The notes: generated from the letters alone by a model not told the origin. Counted from the stretch's first letter, positions 36,253 to 47,949 are shown. The stretch is 64,000 nucleotides of DNA from Ferrovum sp. JA12 (GCF_001431705.1 NZ_LJWX01000002.1:587352-651351); one strand, 5' to 3'. Translations and numbers: made by a program.

Positions 36253-38313
36253 TCAATGATCGGGAATAAGATTAATTTTTTCTAACCATAGGGTAGCTTT
36301 ACTGTCACTGGGAGCCCGCCAATCGCCTCTGGGTGAGAGTGACCCACCAGAGCCTACCTTGGGTGCATTAGCAATACAACTTCGTTTATACTGGCTCTGT
36401 TCAAAGAAGCGTTTTACAAAAATGGTAAGCCAGTGCTTAATGGTGGCAATATCATAAACGTTCTTGTGAAATAACGTAATTTCTGGCCATAAACCCTGAT
36501 CCACATCATGCCATGCACACCAAGCCATGAAAGCTACCCGTTCCGGAGAAAACCCAAAGCGCGTTAAATAATATAAATGAAAATCCTGTATTTCATAAGG
36601 ACCGATCACCTGTTCAGTGGATTGTACTTGACCACTGTGCTGAGCTGGAATAAGTTCTGGTGAAATCTCGCTGTGCACAATATGGTTTAATGTATTGCTT
36701 AACTCTTCAGTATGAGCGTAGTTTTCGGCCCACCATACTACAAGATGTTGCATCAGTGATTTGGGTACGCTGGCGTTGACATGATAGTGAGCCATGTGAT
36801 CTCCCACACCATAGGTGGCCCAGCCAAGAGCTAGCTCACTCAAATCACTGGTACCCACCACCATTGCCTGCTTCATGTTAGCAATTCGAAACAAATGATT
36901 AGAGCGCTCACCCGCTTGGACATTTTCAAAGGTAATGTCAAAAACAGGCTGTCCCTCTGCAAAGGGGTGCCCCAAATCTTTGAGCATTTGCATACAGCTT
37001 GGTCTAATATCAACGATTTCTCTCGTGACACCCAAATGCTCTGTCAGCGTATTAAAAAACTCTATTGAACGATCACTGGTAGCAAATCCCGTTAAGCCAT
37101 AAGCATAAATAGAGCTTCGGGACAGCGTTAGTCGATCCATGGCGGTCACAGCCACCAGAAGCGCATGGGTTGAATCCAGTCCCCCTGAAACCCCAATCAC
37201 AAGATGAGTGAGTCCGGTAAAGCGGATTCGTGAAATCAATCCTTGCACTTGTATTTCAAAAACTTCCTGGCAACGCTGAGCTCTATCCTTCGCAGTATGT
37301 GGAACATAGGGAAAGCGCAGGGGCGGATGATCAAGAGCAATCACACTGTCCTCATGAAGCGCAAGAGAGAAACTAACTTCATTAAACTTGTCCAACTCAA
37401 TCGCATTTAACTCTTGGCACTGAGCAAAGGTATTCTGCCGAATTCTCTCTTGCGTTAAGCGTTGTAAATCAATATCAGCAACGATTAATTGTGACTCTAA
37501 ATAGTAACGAGTAGATTCTTTAATAATTTGCCCATAATCACAAATGATGCCATGACCATCCCAGGCAAGATCAGTGGTCGACTCCCCGATCCCAGCGGAG
37601 CTGTATAAATAAGCACTAAGGGTTCTGGCCGCAAGATTAGAGACCAATTGTCGTCGGTAGTCCGCCTTTCCAATAGAAGCATTGGAGGCAGACAAATTAG
37701 CAATCACTGTGGCTCCTGCGAGAGCTGCATAGGAGGAGGGGGGAATAGGAACCCAAAGATCCTCACAAATCTCTATGGCAATTTTTAGTTCTGGACAATT
37801 GATAGCAGAAAAAATGATTTTACTACCGAAGGGGACTTCTTCTCCTAGCACTGATATATATTCCACCACATCAGGATCGGCCGCAGAAAAATATCGGGCT
37901 TCATAAAACTCGCGGTTATTAGGAATATAGGTTTTAGGGACGAGTCCCATCAATTTACCTTGGCCTATTAACGCCGCACAATTAAATAATTTATTATGGT
38001 GTTGGAAGGGTAAACCCACAATAGACATGATGGGTAAGTGGGATGTTTCTCGAATAACATACTGCAACTGTTGCAGTGCTGAGCTAATTAGTGTGTGTTG
38101 ATGAAATAAATCATCACAGCTGTAACCTGTAATACCTAATTCGGGAAAAACGATTAATCCCACCTGCTGAGTACAGGCCTCTTGAATGAGACGAATAATC
38201 TCTTTTGCATTAGCAGCCGGGTCCGCTAAAAAAACCCGAGGGGTGGCCACTGAGGTTCTAAAAAAACCATGATGGTAGAGATTAAAGTAGGGCAGTGTTT
38301 TCATATCTTGCAT
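36253..38313 (-). CDS. nadE: glutamine-dependent NAD+ synthetase
   Basis: A 686-residue enzyme that amidates nicotinate adenine dinucleotide to NAD+. It is the long form with an N-terminal nitrilase-type glutaminase domain. The catalytic triad is Glu58 (VFPELGITGYSCDDLF), Lys127 (GLVPKTYIPNNREFYEARYF) and Cys183 (IAIEICEDLW). The C-terminal synthetase domain has the PP-loop IGVSGGLDSTHALL (SGGLDS at 376-381). Ammonia is expected to tunnel between the domains, as in the Mycobacterium enzyme of similar length. ATGs at 38313 and 38304 are both possible. It starts three bases after the efflux channel gene. Confidence 0.95.
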   Translation of the reverse strand: MQDMKTLPYFNLYHHGFFRTSVATPRVFLADPAANAKEIIRLIQEACTQQVGLIVFPELGITGYSCDDLFHQHTLISSALQQLQYVIRETSHLPIMSIVGLPFQHHNKLFNCAALIGQGKLMGLVPKTYIPNNREFYEARYFSAADPDVVEYISVLGEEVPFGSKIIFSAINCPELKIAIEICEDLWVPIPPSSYAALAGATVIANLSASNASIGKADYRRQLVSNLAARTLSAYLYSSAGIGESTTDLAWDGHGIICDYGQIIKESTRYYLESQLIVADIDLQRLTQERIRQNTFAQCQELNAIELDKFNEVSFSLALHEDSVIALDHPPLRFPYVPHTAKDRAQRCQEVFEIQVQGLISRIRFTGLTHLVIGVSGGLDSTHALLVAVTAMDRLTLSRSSIYAYGLTGFATSDRSIEFFNTLTEHLGVTREIVDIRPSCMQMLKDLGHPFAEGQPVFDITFENVQAGERSNHLFRIANMKQAMVVGTSDLSELALGWATYGVGDHMAHYHVNASVPKSLMQHLVVWWAENYAHTEELSNTLNHIVHSEISPELIPAQHSGQVQSTEQVIGPYEIQDFHLYYLTRFGFSPERVAFMAWCAWHDVDQGLWPEITLFHKNVYDIATIKHWLTIFVKRFFEQSQYKRSCIANAPKVGSGGSLSPRGDWRAPSDSKATLWLEKINLIPDH

Positions 38314-38316
38314 AGA

Positions 38317-39750
38317 TTATTTTTTTGATAACTCGGGTTCTTGAGACTTATCCCAACCGCCACCTAGGGCGACCACTAATTGTACTCCAGCCACAAATTG
38401 TCTACTTTTAATTTGAATGGCGTTAATCTGACTGGTTAAGAGAGTGGCTTGTGCGGTGATCACATTTAAATAGTTGACTGTTCCGGCAATATACTGGCTA
38501 CGGGTTAACTCTAAATTCTTCTTAGACAACTCCACCGCCTCGTTCTGAACAGATATCTCTCGGGTGAGAATGGCTGTAGCACTCAAATTATCTTCTACGT
38601 TTTGAAAAGCTGTGAGTACCACTTGCCGATAGTTAGCCACCGCCTGATCATATTGGGCCACGGCTTCACGATACCCACCCAATCGTTGTCCGCCATCGAA
38701 AATAGGTAAGCTGACACTAGGACTAATTCCCCAACCATAATTAGCAGGACCAATTAAATTGTTATAAATATTACTTTGGTAACCAATGTTACTTGTCAGA
38801 TTAAAAGTCGGGAAAAACGCCGCCTTAGCCACCCCTATTTTAGCGCTAGCTGCTGCAGCACTTCTCTCTGCCACAGATACATCAGGACGTCTTTCAAGGA
38901 GCACGGACGGAACTGTAACGGGAATGGTTAAGTTAAAGTCTGTGAGATTCACTTTGTTTATTTTCAGCTCTGAGGGGGCTCGACCCACTAATACAGCTAT
39001 GGCATGCTCTAATTGTGAGCGCTGAACTCCTAGGTCAATCATTTGTGTTTGCGCAGTTTTAAGCTGCGTCTGAGCTTGAATCAAATCAGTTTGGGCCGCC
39101 ACCCCCTCATCAAAACGATTTTTAGTGAGCTCTATATATTGTTCATAAACGGTAATAGTGTCCTGTAACAACGATTCCTCTGTATCATCAGCACGCAGTT
39201 GAAAGTAGTCAGCGGCTAACTGACTTTGTAAGCTTAATCGGGTTGCTGCCACTTGGCTTGCGGAGGATTGCATGGAGGCTACATCCGCTTCAATTTGTCG
39301 TCTAATACCCCCCCATATATCAAGCTCCCAGCTCGATTGCATATTTAAGGAATGGCTATCAAAAATCCTTCCTGGACCAAAGCTAAAGGCTCCACTCGAA
39401 AAACGATTACGGTTAGTGGTCTCATTCAAGGTGAAACTCGGAAAAAGCGGAGCGGTGTCAGCGGTCACCAAGGCACGTGCTTGCCGTAAAGCGGCAAACT
39501 GTTGAAGCAGTGACTGATTACTGTGCTCCACCTGAGTTTCTAATTCATCAAGGGTTTTATCGTGGAAGAGTTGCCACCAATTACTGGGAATATTATTGTC
39601 GTTGGGCTCTGCCACTTTCCATCCCTTTGGTATAGTGAAACTCGATGGATTAGAGGCATCTGGTTTCACATAATCAGGACCCACCGCGCAACCTGTTAAG
39701 GCAGTCACCATGCTCATCAGTGTAATCAAACCAATGCTTTGCTTCATCAT
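38317..39750 (-). CDS. RND efflux outer-membrane channel lipoprotein (NodT/OprM family)
   Basis: A 477-residue TolC-type channel. The signal [20 protein letters not shown] ends in a lipobox (LTGC), and CAVGPDYVKPD is the usual mature N-terminus of the NodT/OprM family. Two OEP repeats follow, with coiled-coil helices such as LTKNRFDEGVAAQTDLIQAQ and its counterpart LTRSQYIAGTVNYLNVITAQ. VLLERRPDVSVAERSAAAA is a strong family signature. The start overlaps the mdtC stop (ATGA), so the exporter has its own dedicated outer-membrane partner. This differs from E. coli mdtABC, which uses TolC. Confidence 0.93.
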   Translation of the reverse strand: MMKQSIGLITLMSMVTALTGCAVGPDYVKPDASNPSSFTIPKGWKVAEPNDNNIPSNWWQLFHDKTLDELETQVEHSNQSLLQQFAALRQARALVTADTAPLFPSFTLNETTNRNRFSSGAFSFGPGRIFDSHSLNMQSSWELDIWGGIRRQIEADVASMQSSASQVAATRLSLQSQLAADYFQLRADDTEESLLQDTITVYEQYIELTKNRFDEGVAAQTDLIQAQTQLKTAQTQMIDLGVQRSQLEHAIAVLVGRAPSELKINKVNLTDFNLTIPVTVPSVLLERRPDVSVAERSAAAASAKIGVAKAAFFPTFNLTSNIGYQSNIYNNLIGPANYGWGISPSVSLPIFDGGQRLGGYREAVAQYDQAVANYRQVVLTAFQNVEDNLSATAILTREISVQNEAVELSKKNLELTRSQYIAGTVNYLNVITAQATLLTSQINAIQIKSRQFVAGVQLVVALGGGWDKSQEPELSKK

Positions 39751-42700
39751 GAGGCCACTCTCTTACTTTTTAAAAGTCCAAAAAATCCATATTGTCTTAA
39801 TCTATCTAAATAAATATAAACAACTGGGGTCGTATACAGAGTTAATATTTGACTGACAGTTAATCCTCCTACAATAGCTACGCCCAGAGGGCGACGCAAC
39901 TCTCCGCCATCGCCAAAACCTATGGCCAAGGGAATCGCCCCTAACATGGCTGCTAGGGTGGTCATAATGATGGGTCTAAAACGCATGTTACAAGCCTCTA
40001 TCACTGCCTCCTCCGCGCTTTTCCCAAGCCTCTCGGCCTGAAGAGCAAAGTCAATCATAATAATGGCGTTCTTTTTCACAATACCGATGAGCAGAATAAC
40101 ACCGATCAGACCAATTAAATCAAATTGCAGACCAGTGATTTCAAGCCCCAGCAAGGCTCCCACACCCGCTGAGGGGAGGGTGGATAAAATGGTAAAAGGG
40201 TGTACTAAGCTTTCATACAAAATTCCTAACACGATATAGACCGTAATTAAAGCCACAAGGATTAGGATTGGCTCATTAGATAAGGAACCAATAAATACCT
40301 TAGCTGTTCCCTGAAACCCTCCACGCACTGTGGAGGGCACACCAAGCTTAATGAACGTATCGTTAATTGCTTGAGTTGCCTGACCTAGGGAAACACCCTT
40401 GGGTAAGTTAAAAGTAATGGTGGTGGCAGGAAGGTCTCCTTGGTGGGAAACAGTCAAAGGAGTATTGGTTCTTCTAAAGCTAACAAAAGCCGACAAAGGA
40501 ATAATAGCGCCGTTTCGTCCAGTCACGTAGGTTTCTTGAAGAATAGAGGGACCATTTAGATATTCTGGAGCAGCTTCCATAACCACTCGATACTGGTTGA
40601 GGGGATGGTAAATAGTACTAATAATCCTTTGTCCGTATAGATCGTTTAAGGTTTGATCGATGGCAAAGGTGTTAACCCCCAATTTGGAAGCAGTATCTCG
40701 ATCAATATCCAACCATTGCTCTATCCCTTTATCCTCTTGGTCTGTGTTCACATCTGCTAAGGTGGGCAATTTTGATAAGGCATTTTTAATTTTAGGCGCC
40801 CAAAATCTGAGTTCCGTTAGGGTGCTGCCCTCAAGAGTATATTGGTATTGAGCATTACCCGTTCTACCACCAAAACGAAAATCCTGAATAGCTTGTAAAT
40901 AAAGTGTTGCCCCTGATACGGCAACTAATTTTTTTCTGAGACGGGCAATCACTTCATCGGCACTCAAATGTCTTTCTGACTTAGGTTTCAAAATAATAAA
41001 TACATTGGCCGCATTGCGCGCTTCTCCCCCGGTAAAACCAATGACGTTTTGGGTTTCAGGATCTGCTTTGCAAATATTAATTAATTGAATCATCTTATCG
41101 CGCATGGCCTGAAAGGAAATATCTTGATCAGCCTGAACTCGGCCAATAATTCTTCCTGTGTCCTGCTGCGGAAAAAACCCTTTAGGTACCACCGTGAAGA
41201 GATAAAAATTCAAACCAATCACCAGAAATAAGGATAACAACACCCATCTTTTTCTTTTTAAGGCCCAGCTGAGAGAGCGTGAATAATAAAGACCTAAATG
41301 ATCGATTTTCTCTAACCATTGTTTGAGTTTACTGACCTCTTTAAGAGGGGTATTGACTGGTTTTTTTAAAATTCTGGCACACAACATGGGCGTTGTAGTG
41401 AGGGATATGACCAGTGACACCAAAATGGCTACTGACAGCACCACGGAAAACTCACGAAAGATACGTCCCACAAGTCCACCCATTAATAATAAAGGAACAA
41501 ATACAGCAACGAGAGAAATACTGATTGAGATGACAGTAAAGGTCACCTCTTTAGCGCCCCGAGTGGCTGCGTCAATAGGCTTTAAGCCTTGCTCTATATA
41601 GCGTGAGATATTCTCAAGAATGACGATAGCATCATCCACCACAAAACCCGTTGAAATGGTTAATGCCATTAAAGATAAATTATTTAAACTGTAACCCAAT
41701 AAGAACATCACGCCAAAGGTACCTAAAATAGACACTGGAACAACAATACTCGGAATAAAGGTGGCATTGCCTTCGCGCAAAAAAACATAAACCACGAGGA
41801 CCACCAATAATGTGGAAATCAATAGCGTTATCTCCACATCAAAGAGTGATCCTTTAATGGTAGGAGTTCTGTCCATCACGATTTTAAGGTTAACGGCGGG
41901 CGGAATGGATGCTTGTATTTGCGGCATGGCATCCTTGATATGTTGAACCGTATCAATGATATTAGCATTAGGTTGTCGGCTGACAATCACAATAATAGCT
42001 CTGTGACCATCAGCAATACCCAAATGTCGACTGTCTTCCACATCGTCAATAACCGTAGCCACATCGGATAAACGAACTGGATTGCCATTTTTATACGTGA
42101 TGATTAAATCACGGTATTGTGCGGCACTCATAACTTGATCGTTATCTCTAATTTGCCAATGATAACGATTATTAGCAAAAAAACCCTTAGGTCGAAACAC
42201 ATTATTGGCATTAATAGCTGACCGAACCGATTCAATACTGATTCCGTAACGATTAAGAGACGGCGGATTTAATTCTATTCGCACAGCAGGCAGTGAACTC
42301 CCACCAATCGTCACTTGGCCAACGCCATCTACCTGTGATAATTTCTGGGCCACAATAGTGGATGCCGCATCGTAAACAGCTCCGGCGGTTAAGGTTTCTG
42401 AAGTCATAGAAAGAATCAGTATCGGCGCATCGGCTGCATTAAATTTTTTATAAATAGGATTATTGGGTAAACCCGTCGGCAGATTAGTACGCGCGGCATT
42501 AATCGCTGCCATCACATCTCTTGCGGCACCATTAATATCTCGATCTAAGTCAAACAACAGGGAGATATTAGTGGAGCCTGAGGTACTGCTTGAGGTCACT
42601 TCTGCAACCCCTGATATTTGACTCAAGGTTTTTTCAAGAGGAGTAGCTATGGTAGAGGCCATGGTGTCTGGATTGGCACCAGGCAATGCCACTTGAACAA

Positions 42701-42836
42701 AGATTGCTGGGAAATCCACTTGCGGCAAAGGAGCGACAGGCAATAATACAAAGGCCACAATACCTGCTAAAGCGATGGCGGCAGTGAGCAGGGTGGTGGC
42801 GACGGGCCGCAATATAAATAATTTAGTGATATTCAT
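39747..42836 (-). CDS. mdtC: RND multidrug efflux permease, MdtC-like
   Basis: A 1029-residue inner-membrane RND pump of the HAE1 class with 12 membrane segments and two large periplasmic loops. It begins [20 protein letters not shown]. The proton-relay Asp pair is in [18 protein letters not shown] near residue 400. GVALTISQIL-type features and the repeated [17 protein letters not shown] occur in the second half. It is more like MdtC than MdtB or AcrB. It overlaps mdtB by four bases. MdtB and MdtC form a mixed trimer in E. coli. The Asp pair and the MdtBC likeness argue against a CzcA-type metal pump. Confidence 0.92.
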   Translation of the reverse strand: MNITKLFILRPVATTLLTAAIALAGIVAFVLLPVAPLPQVDFPAIFVQVALPGANPDTMASTIATPLEKTLSQISGVAEVTSSSTSGSTNISLLFDLDRDINGAARDVMAAINAARTNLPTGLPNNPIYKKFNAADAPILILSMTSETLTAGAVYDAASTIVAQKLSQVDGVGQVTIGGSSLPAVRIELNPPSLNRYGISIESVRSAINANNVFRPKGFFANNRYHWQIRDNDQVMSAAQYRDLIITYKNGNPVRLSDVATVIDDVEDSRHLGIADGHRAIIVIVSRQPNANIIDTVQHIKDAMPQIQASIPPAVNLKIVMDRTPTIKGSLFDVEITLLISTLLVVLVVYVFLREGNATFIPSIVVPVSILGTFGVMFLLGYSLNNLSLMALTISTGFVVDDAIVILENISRYIEQGLKPIDAATRGAKEVTFTVISISISLVAVFVPLLLMGGLVGRIFREFSVVLSVAILVSLVISLTTTPMLCARILKKPVNTPLKEVSKLKQWLEKIDHLGLYYSRSLSWALKRKRWVLLSLFLVIGLNFYLFTVVPKGFFPQQDTGRIIGRVQADQDISFQAMRDKMIQLINICKADPETQNVIGFTGGEARNAANVFIILKPKSERHLSADEVIARLRKKLVAVSGATLYLQAIQDFRFGGRTGNAQYQYTLEGSTLTELRFWAPKIKNALSKLPTLADVNTDQEDKGIEQWLDIDRDTASKLGVNTFAIDQTLNDLYGQRIISTIYHPLNQYRVVMEAAPEYLNGPSILQETYVTGRNGAIIPLSAFVSFRRTNTPLTVSHQGDLPATTITFNLPKGVSLGQATQAINDTFIKLGVPSTVRGGFQGTAKVFIGSLSNEPILILVALITVYIVLGILYESLVHPFTILSTLPSAGVGALLGLEITGLQFDLIGLIGVILLIGIVKKNAIIMIDFALQAERLGKSAEEAVIEACNMRFRPIIMTTLAAMLGAIPLAIGFGDGGELRRPLGVAIVGGLTVSQILTLYTTPVVYIYLDRLRQYGFFGLLKSKRVAS

Positions 42837-45800
42837 GATGCTTGTTTTTTAACAAACAACCGATCAAGCGTTAAATAAATCACAGGGGTAGTGAAAAGCG
42901 TTAAAAGTTGACTCACTAACAAGCCCCCCACCATAGCCAAACCCAGGGGTTGCCTTAACTCGGAGCCTACTCCCGTGCCAAGCATTAAGGGAATAGCAGC
43001 GAATAAGGCACTTAAGGTGGTCATTAAAATCGGACGAAAACGAAGTAAACAGGCTTGATGAATAGCTTCCTGCGCAGTTTTTCCTTGATGGCGCTCGGCA
43101 TCCAAAGCAAAGTCAATCATCATGATGGCGTTTTTCTTAACGATACCGATTAATAAAATAATGCCAATAATGCCAAGAATACCTAAATCATTGCCAGAGA
43201 TGTAGAGAGCGAGTAAGGCGCCCACGCCAGCGGAGGGTAGTGTCGATAAAATAGTGATGGGATGGATATAGCTTTCATATAAAACACCTAAGACTATGTA
43301 CATGGTAACGATGGCCGCAAAAATTAACCACAGGGTACTTGACAGCGAAGATTTAAAGGCTTTTGCAGCCCCTTGAAAATGGGTTTCAATGCTGCCTGGT
43401 ATATGAATTTTAGTTTCAGCATCTTGTATGGCATTCACTGCTTCACCAAGTGAATACCCTGTCTTCACGTTAAAAGAAATAGTAGTAGCAGGAAACTGCC
43501 CTAAATGATTGACGGATAAATGACTGGGTTTCACAGTGGTTTTCACCAAGGAAATCAAAGGTACCTGTACGTTATTGAGTCCTGATATATAGAGATCGCT
43601 TAATTGATCAGGATTTTTTCTGAAGGCAGGATCGGTTTCTAGTATAACTCTGTATAAATTTGATTCAGTGAATATAGTGGATACCATTCTCTGGCCATAA
43701 GCATCGTACAAGGAGTTGTCAATGTTAGCCACACTCACCCCTAAGCGCGAAGCCGTATCACGGTTAATTTCTACGAAATTTTGTAAACCCTGATTCTGAA
43801 TGTCGGAAGCCACGTCCTGTAATTCGGGGAGCTGTTGTAGCTGATCGGTTAACTTTGGTGTCCATTCATCAATGTCAGATTGTTTGGGACTACTTAAAGT
43901 AAATTGATATTGAGTGCGACTAACATTGTCTTCAATAGTGATGTCTTGAATGGGCTGAAAATAGACCTTGATATCAGGGACATTTAATAGTTCTTTATTC
44001 AAACGATTGATGATCACAGACGCGGATTCGTGATGTTGTCGTTTATTTAAAGGTTTGAGATTAATCAGCAATCGTCCCGTATTAAGGGTGGTATTAATAC
44101 CATCAACGCCAATAAATGAACTCAAATCTTCCACATCAGGATCCTTGAGTAGGGTGTCAATGGCCATACGTTGCCGCGACTGCATATTCGTAAAAGATAC
44201 ATTTTGCGGCGCTTCGGTAATGCCCTGGATAATGCCTGTGTCTTGTGTTGGGAAAAATCCTTTAGGAATTAATAAATACAACACCACTGTGAGCGCTAAA
44301 GTAGCTAAAGCTAACCATAAAGTCTCTTTCTGGTGCTGAAAAACATACTTCAGCGCTTGATCATATTTTTTCACCATAAAGTCTTGCCAACGATGAAATT
44401 GTTGAATAAGCGGCCAATATTCCAAATTATCATTTTTCTTACCCAGTAGCCGGGCACTCATCATGGGTGTGAGAGTGAGCGATACGAAAGCAGAAATAAC
44501 AATGGCGATAGCGAGAGTAATGGCAAACTCCTTAAACAAGCGACCGATCACATCGTGCATGAATAACAAAGGAATTAATACCGCCACTAAAGATACGGTT
44601 AATGAAATAATGGTGAAGCCAATTTGCTTGGCACCTTTGATAGCCGCTTGATAGGGTGGCTCTCCTTGCTCAATAAACCGTGTAATGTTTTCAATCATCA
44701 CGATGGCATCATCGACCACAAAACCGGTGGCAATGGTAAAAGCCATCAGAGTTAAGTTATTGATGCTAAAGTGAATCAAATACATAACACCAATAGTCCC
44801 AATTAAAGACAGAGGAACTGCAATACTCGGAATCAGCGTGCCAGATATACTACGTAAAAATAAAAAGATGACCATCACCACTAAGCAGATGGCCAGTAAT
44901 AATTCAAATTGAATATCCTCCACTGAGGCGCGAATGGTAGTGGTGCGATCGGTAATCACCCTCATGTCCATGGAACTGGGCATAGATTCTTTAATGCCGG
45001 GCAAGATTTCCTTAATGTCATTGACCACATTAATCACATTAGCGCCGGGTTGCTTTTGGATATTTAGTATGATGGCGGGAGTTTTATTCATCCATCCTGC
45101 CAGTTGATCATTTTCCGTGCCATCAATGATAGTAGCTACATCCTCTAAACGAATGGGATTAGCATTTTGATAACCAACGATTAATTTTGCATAGTCGCTT
45201 GCACTGTGCAGTTGGTCATTCGCATCAATGCTAATGGAGCGTTCTGGGCCATCAAAACCTCCCTTAGCGATTCTCATATTATTTGTAATAATGGCCGTGC
45301 GAATATCCTCAAGATTTAATTTCATATTGGCCAGCGACACAGGATTTACTTGCACCCTCACAGCTGGCCTCTGTCCCCCTGCAATACTCACCATGCCAAC
45401 GCCAGAAATTTGGGATATTTTTTGCGCAACCCGAGTTTCCACCCAATCCTGTAATTCCCTAAGACGCATGTCTTTGGCCGTAACCGCCAGCGTTAAAATA
45501 GGAGCGTCTGCGGGATTTACCTTGTTATAAATAGGGGGCATGGGTAAGTCGGTGGGTAGAAATGTAGTAGCAGCATTGATGGCCTCTTGGACTTGCTGTT
45601 CATCCACGTCAATATTGGTGTTTAAGGAAAACTGTAGGGTAATAACCGAGGCGCCACCGCTGCTGGTTGAGCGCATTTGTGTGAGCCCTGACATTTGCCC
45701 TAGTTGTCTCTCCAGGGGGGCCGTAATCGTGGACGTAGTTACCTCGGGTCCTGCGCCAGGATATAAAGTGACCACCTGAATGGTTGGGTAATCCACTTCA

Positions 45801-45913
45801 GGCAGAGCTGACAAAGGTAAAAATCGCCACGCTGTGATGCCGGTGATCAAGATGGCTAGCATCAATAAGCTAGTGGCCACGGGTCGTTCAATAAAAACCT
45901 TAGAGAAATTCAT
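42833..45913 (-). CDS. mdtB: RND multidrug efflux permease, MdtB-like
   Basis: A 1026-residue RND permease, clearly similar to E. coli Mdt[20 protein letters not shown] follows the first membrane segment, then [28 protein letters not shown] and [19 protein letters not shown]. The proton-relay Asp pair is in [18 protein letters not shown]. It pairs with MdtC in the inner membrane and connects to the adaptor. The ATG lies 33 bases after the mdtA stop. The mdtA-mdtB-mdtC order is the same as in E. coli, but no BaeSR-type regulators are adjacent. Confidence 0.93.
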   Translation of the reverse strand: MNFSKVFIERPVATSLLMLAILITGITAWRFLPLSALPEVDYPTIQVVTLYPGAGPEVTTSTITAPLERQLGQMSGLTQMRSTSSGGASVITLQFSLNTNIDVDEQQVQEAINAATTFLPTDLPMPPIYNKVNPADAPILTLAVTAKDMRLRELQDWVETRVAQKISQISGVGMVSIAGGQRPAVRVQVNPVSLANMKLNLEDIRTAIITNNMRIAKGGFDGPERSISIDANDQLHSASDYAKLIVGYQNANPIRLEDVATIIDGTENDQLAGWMNKTPAIILNIQKQPGANVINVVNDIKEILPGIKESMPSSMDMRVITDRTTTIRASVEDIQFELLLAICLVVMVIFLFLRSISGTLIPSIAVPLSLIGTIGVMYLIHFSINNLTLMAFTIATGFVVDDAIVMIENITRFIEQGEPPYQAAIKGAKQIGFTIISLTVSLVAVLIPLLFMHDVIGRLFKEFAITLAIAIVISAFVSLTLTPMMSARLLGKKNDNLEYWPLIQQFHRWQDFMVKKYDQALKYVFQHQKETLWLALATLALTVVLYLLIPKGFFPTQDTGIIQGITEAPQNVSFTNMQSRQRMAIDTLLKDPDVEDLSSFIGVDGINTTLNTGRLLINLKPLNKRQHHESASVIINRLNKELLNVPDIKVYFQPIQDITIEDNVSRTQYQFTLSSPKQSDIDEWTPKLTDQLQQLPELQDVASDIQNQGLQNFVEINRDTASRLGVSVANIDNSLYDAYGQRMVSTIFTESNLYRVILETDPAFRKNPDQLSDLYISGLNNVQVPLISLVKTTVKPSHLSVNHLGQFPATTISFNVKTGYSLGEAVNAIQDAETKIHIPGSIETHFQGAAKAFKSSLSSTLWLIFAAIVTMYIVLGVLYESYIHPITILSTLPSAGVGALLALYISGNDLGILGIIGIILLIGIVKKNAIMMIDFALDAERHQGKTAQEAIHQACLLRFRPILMTTLSALFAAIPLMLGTGVGSELRQPLGLAMVGGLLVSQLLTLFTTPVIYLTLDRLFVKKQAS

Positions 45914-45946
45914 GCTCTCTTGATCCTAGATGGTTAATCTTAATGG

Positions 45947-47101
45947 TTAAAGAGAGTTTGCAACCTTCACCTGGGCACCATCTCTTAAGTTATCTATACC
46001 GTCTTTGATAACAATATCACCTTGTTTTAAGCCAGAATCTACCACCGTTTCTCTATCATTGGAGGGGCCAACAATTACCTGTTGAACTGAGACCGTATGC
46101 TTATCTGGATGATAAATATAAACATAAGGACCACTGCTACCCTGTTGAATGGCGGCTGCAGGGATAATTAAGGCATTGGTAATAGTTTCTATTAATATTC
46201 TGGCGTTAACGAATTGATTAGGAAAGAGTTTAAACTCTTGGTTATCAAAGTTGGCGCGCAGTTTTACCATACCTGTGGTGGTATCAACGAGGTTATCTAC
46301 GGTAATGAGAGACCCTTCAGTAATGAATTGGGTATTGTTTCTGTTCCATATTTGTACGGGTATTTTTTGTTGCGATTTGAGTCGTAACATTAACTTAGGA
46401 ATAATATCTTGAGGCAATGGAAAAATCACTGTAATGGGATCCAATTGCGTCAAAGCTACTATACCGTTAGTGTCTGCTGCATGAACAATGTTCCCCAAGT
46501 CCACCAAACGTAAACCCAGACGTCCGGAGACAGGGGCTGTGATATGGCTGTAGATTAACTGAAGTTTAGCGTTATCCACCTGTGATTTATCGGTTAGAAC
46601 AGTGCCCTCGTATTGAACCACGAGATATTTTTGCGTATCCAGTTGTTGGCGGGGGATCGCTCCTTTTGCAGAGAGTACGGTGTAGCGTTTAAAGTCTAAT
46701 TTCGCATTATTAAGAAGTGCCTCATCATGCTCCAATTGTCCTTGAGCCTGCTCTAACTGTACTTGGTAGGGGCGGGGATCAATATCTACGATGGGGTCAC
46801 CTTCTTTAACTAATTCACCTTCCTTAAAGTATATTTTAACGATCGCCCCATCCACACGGGAGCGAACAGTCACATTGTAAACGGGAGTGACTGTGCCAAG
46901 CCCTGTTACCCAAACAGGAAAGTCCGCTTGTTTGGTTTTAGCGATCACCACGGGTGGAATAGGGCGGGTGTGCTGCTGTGCCGCCTCTTTAGCCAAATGA
47001 CTTTTATGGTGAAAATACCCCCAAAGGGCGACACCACCAAGACAAAACAGGATAATTTTCTTTTGGATAGATAACGATCTAACGTATTGAATAAGTTTCA
47101 T
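45947..47101 (-). CDS. mdtA: RND efflux periplasmic adaptor, MdtA-like
   Basis: A 384-residue membrane fusion protein. One N-terminal membrane anchor (KIILFCLGGVALWGYFHHKS) leads into a barrel-sandwich hybrid domain with GLGTVTPVYNVTVRSRVDG and EGELVKEGDPIVDIDPRPY. An alpha-hairpin follows at about residues 115-185, then TAPVSGRLGLRLVDLGNIVH and a beta-barrel (DPITVIFPLPQDI). It links the pump to the outer-membrane channel. The start lies eight bases downstream of the mlaF-like gene, so the two may share a transcript. Confidence 0.93.
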   Translation of the reverse strand: MKLIQYVRSLSIQKKIILFCLGGVALWGYFHHKSHLAKEAAQQHTRPIPPVVIAKTKQADFPVWVTGLGTVTPVYNVTVRSRVDGAIVKIYFKEGELVKEGDPIVDIDPRPYQVQLEQAQGQLEHDEALLNNAKLDFKRYTVLSAKGAIPRQQLDTQKYLVVQYEGTVLTDKSQVDNAKLQLIYSHITAPVSGRLGLRLVDLGNIVHAADTNGIVALTQLDPITVIFPLPQDIIPKLMLRLKSQQKIPVQIWNRNNTQFITEGSLITVDNLVDTTTGMVKLRANFDNQEFKLFPNQFVNARILIETITNALIIPAAAIQQGSSGPYVYIYHPDKHTVSVQQVIVGPSNDRETVVDSGLKQGDIVIKDGIDNLRDGAQVKVANSL

Positions 47102-47109
47102 ATCAAGCC

Positions 47110-47949
47110 TTAATGATTAATTGTCTGCAAGCGAAAGTCGTCTTCTAAGGTGGTTTTGGTTACCTGAAAAGGAACCGGACCATCAGCTTCGGCATTGATG
47201 AATTGATGTGCGTAAGGATTAGAGGAGTTGACCATGCTCTGCGGGTCTCCCATCGCCACCAGTCTCCCTTCGCTAATGAGATAAATATAATCTACAACTT
47301 TAAGGGTTTCGCTCACATCATAGGTCACTACAATTGAGGTAATTCCAGTACTATCATTAAGATGACGAACTAGTTTGGCCACAGCATTCAAAGAGATGGG
47401 GTCGAGCCCGGCAAAGGGTTCATCATAAATGGCCACAGTAGGGTCCATGGCTATGGCCCTAGCAAGACACACGCGGCGGTTCATTCCACCTGACAGCTCC
47501 GCCGGGAAAAGATCCTTAGCGCCTCTAAGTCCCACAGCTTCAAGCTTCATGTACACTAAATCACGAATCATTTTCTCAGGCAAACGGGTATGTTCTCTTA
47601 AGGCAAAGGCAATATTTTCAAAAACCGTTAAATCACTGAACAAACCACCTTGTTGAAACATCATACCCATTTCTCTACGCATGGCGTAGAGTTCGCTGTC
47701 ACTCATTTCATGGACCACGCGCCCATTAAATCTCACCGCCCCTTTAAGAGGCTTTAATTGCCCACCAATGATTTTTAATAGGGTGGTTTTACCGCAACCG
47801 CTATTACCCAATATGGCACTAACTTTGCCCTCAGGAATCACTAAGCTGATTCCTTGCAGAACTTTGCGCTGACCGTAATGAAAATGCAGATCTTCTATTT
47901 CTATTGCTGTAGACAATTCATTTATCCATAAAAAATAGTTTGGTGGCAA
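47110..47949 (-). CDS. mlaF: MlaF-like ABC transporter ATPase
   Basis: A 279-residue ABC ATPase most like MlaF, the ATPase of the phospholipid-transport system between the membranes. Walker A is GNSGCGKT and the Q-loop is MMFQQGGLFSDLTV. The signature has the MlaF form ELSGGMNRRVCLARAIA, and Walker B is YDEPFAGLDPIS. The tail DGPVPFQ matches MlaF. The H-loop reads VVTYDVSE, with Tyr where His is standard. No mlaE, mlaD, mlaC or mlaB genes follow; the next gene is mdtA. There is no early in-frame ATG: the TTG at 47949 or the TTG at 47916 is the likely start. Its partner permease must be elsewhere, or it serves another transporter. Confidence 0.8.
   Translation of the reverse strand: MPPNYFLWINELSTAIEIEDLHFHYGQRKVLQGISLVIPEGKVSAILGNSGCGKTTLLKIIGGQLKPLKGAVRFNGRVVHEMSDSELYAMRREMGMMFQQGGLFSDLTVFENIAFALREHTRLPEKMIRDLVYMKLEAVGLRGAKDLFPAELSGGMNRRVCLARAIAMDPTVAIYDEPFAGLDPISLNAVAKLVRHLNDSTGITSIVVTYDVSETLKVVDYIYLISEGRLVAMGDPQSMVNSSNPYAHQFINAEADGPVPFQVTKTTLEDDFRLQTINH

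Noticed and set aside
39747..47101. The RND cluster as a heavy-metal (Czc/Cus-type) exporter.
   Set aside because: Two permeases in MdtB-MdtC order, the VDDAIV proton-relay motif and close MdtB-like signatures point to the multidrug HAE1 class; no metal-binding motifs were seen.
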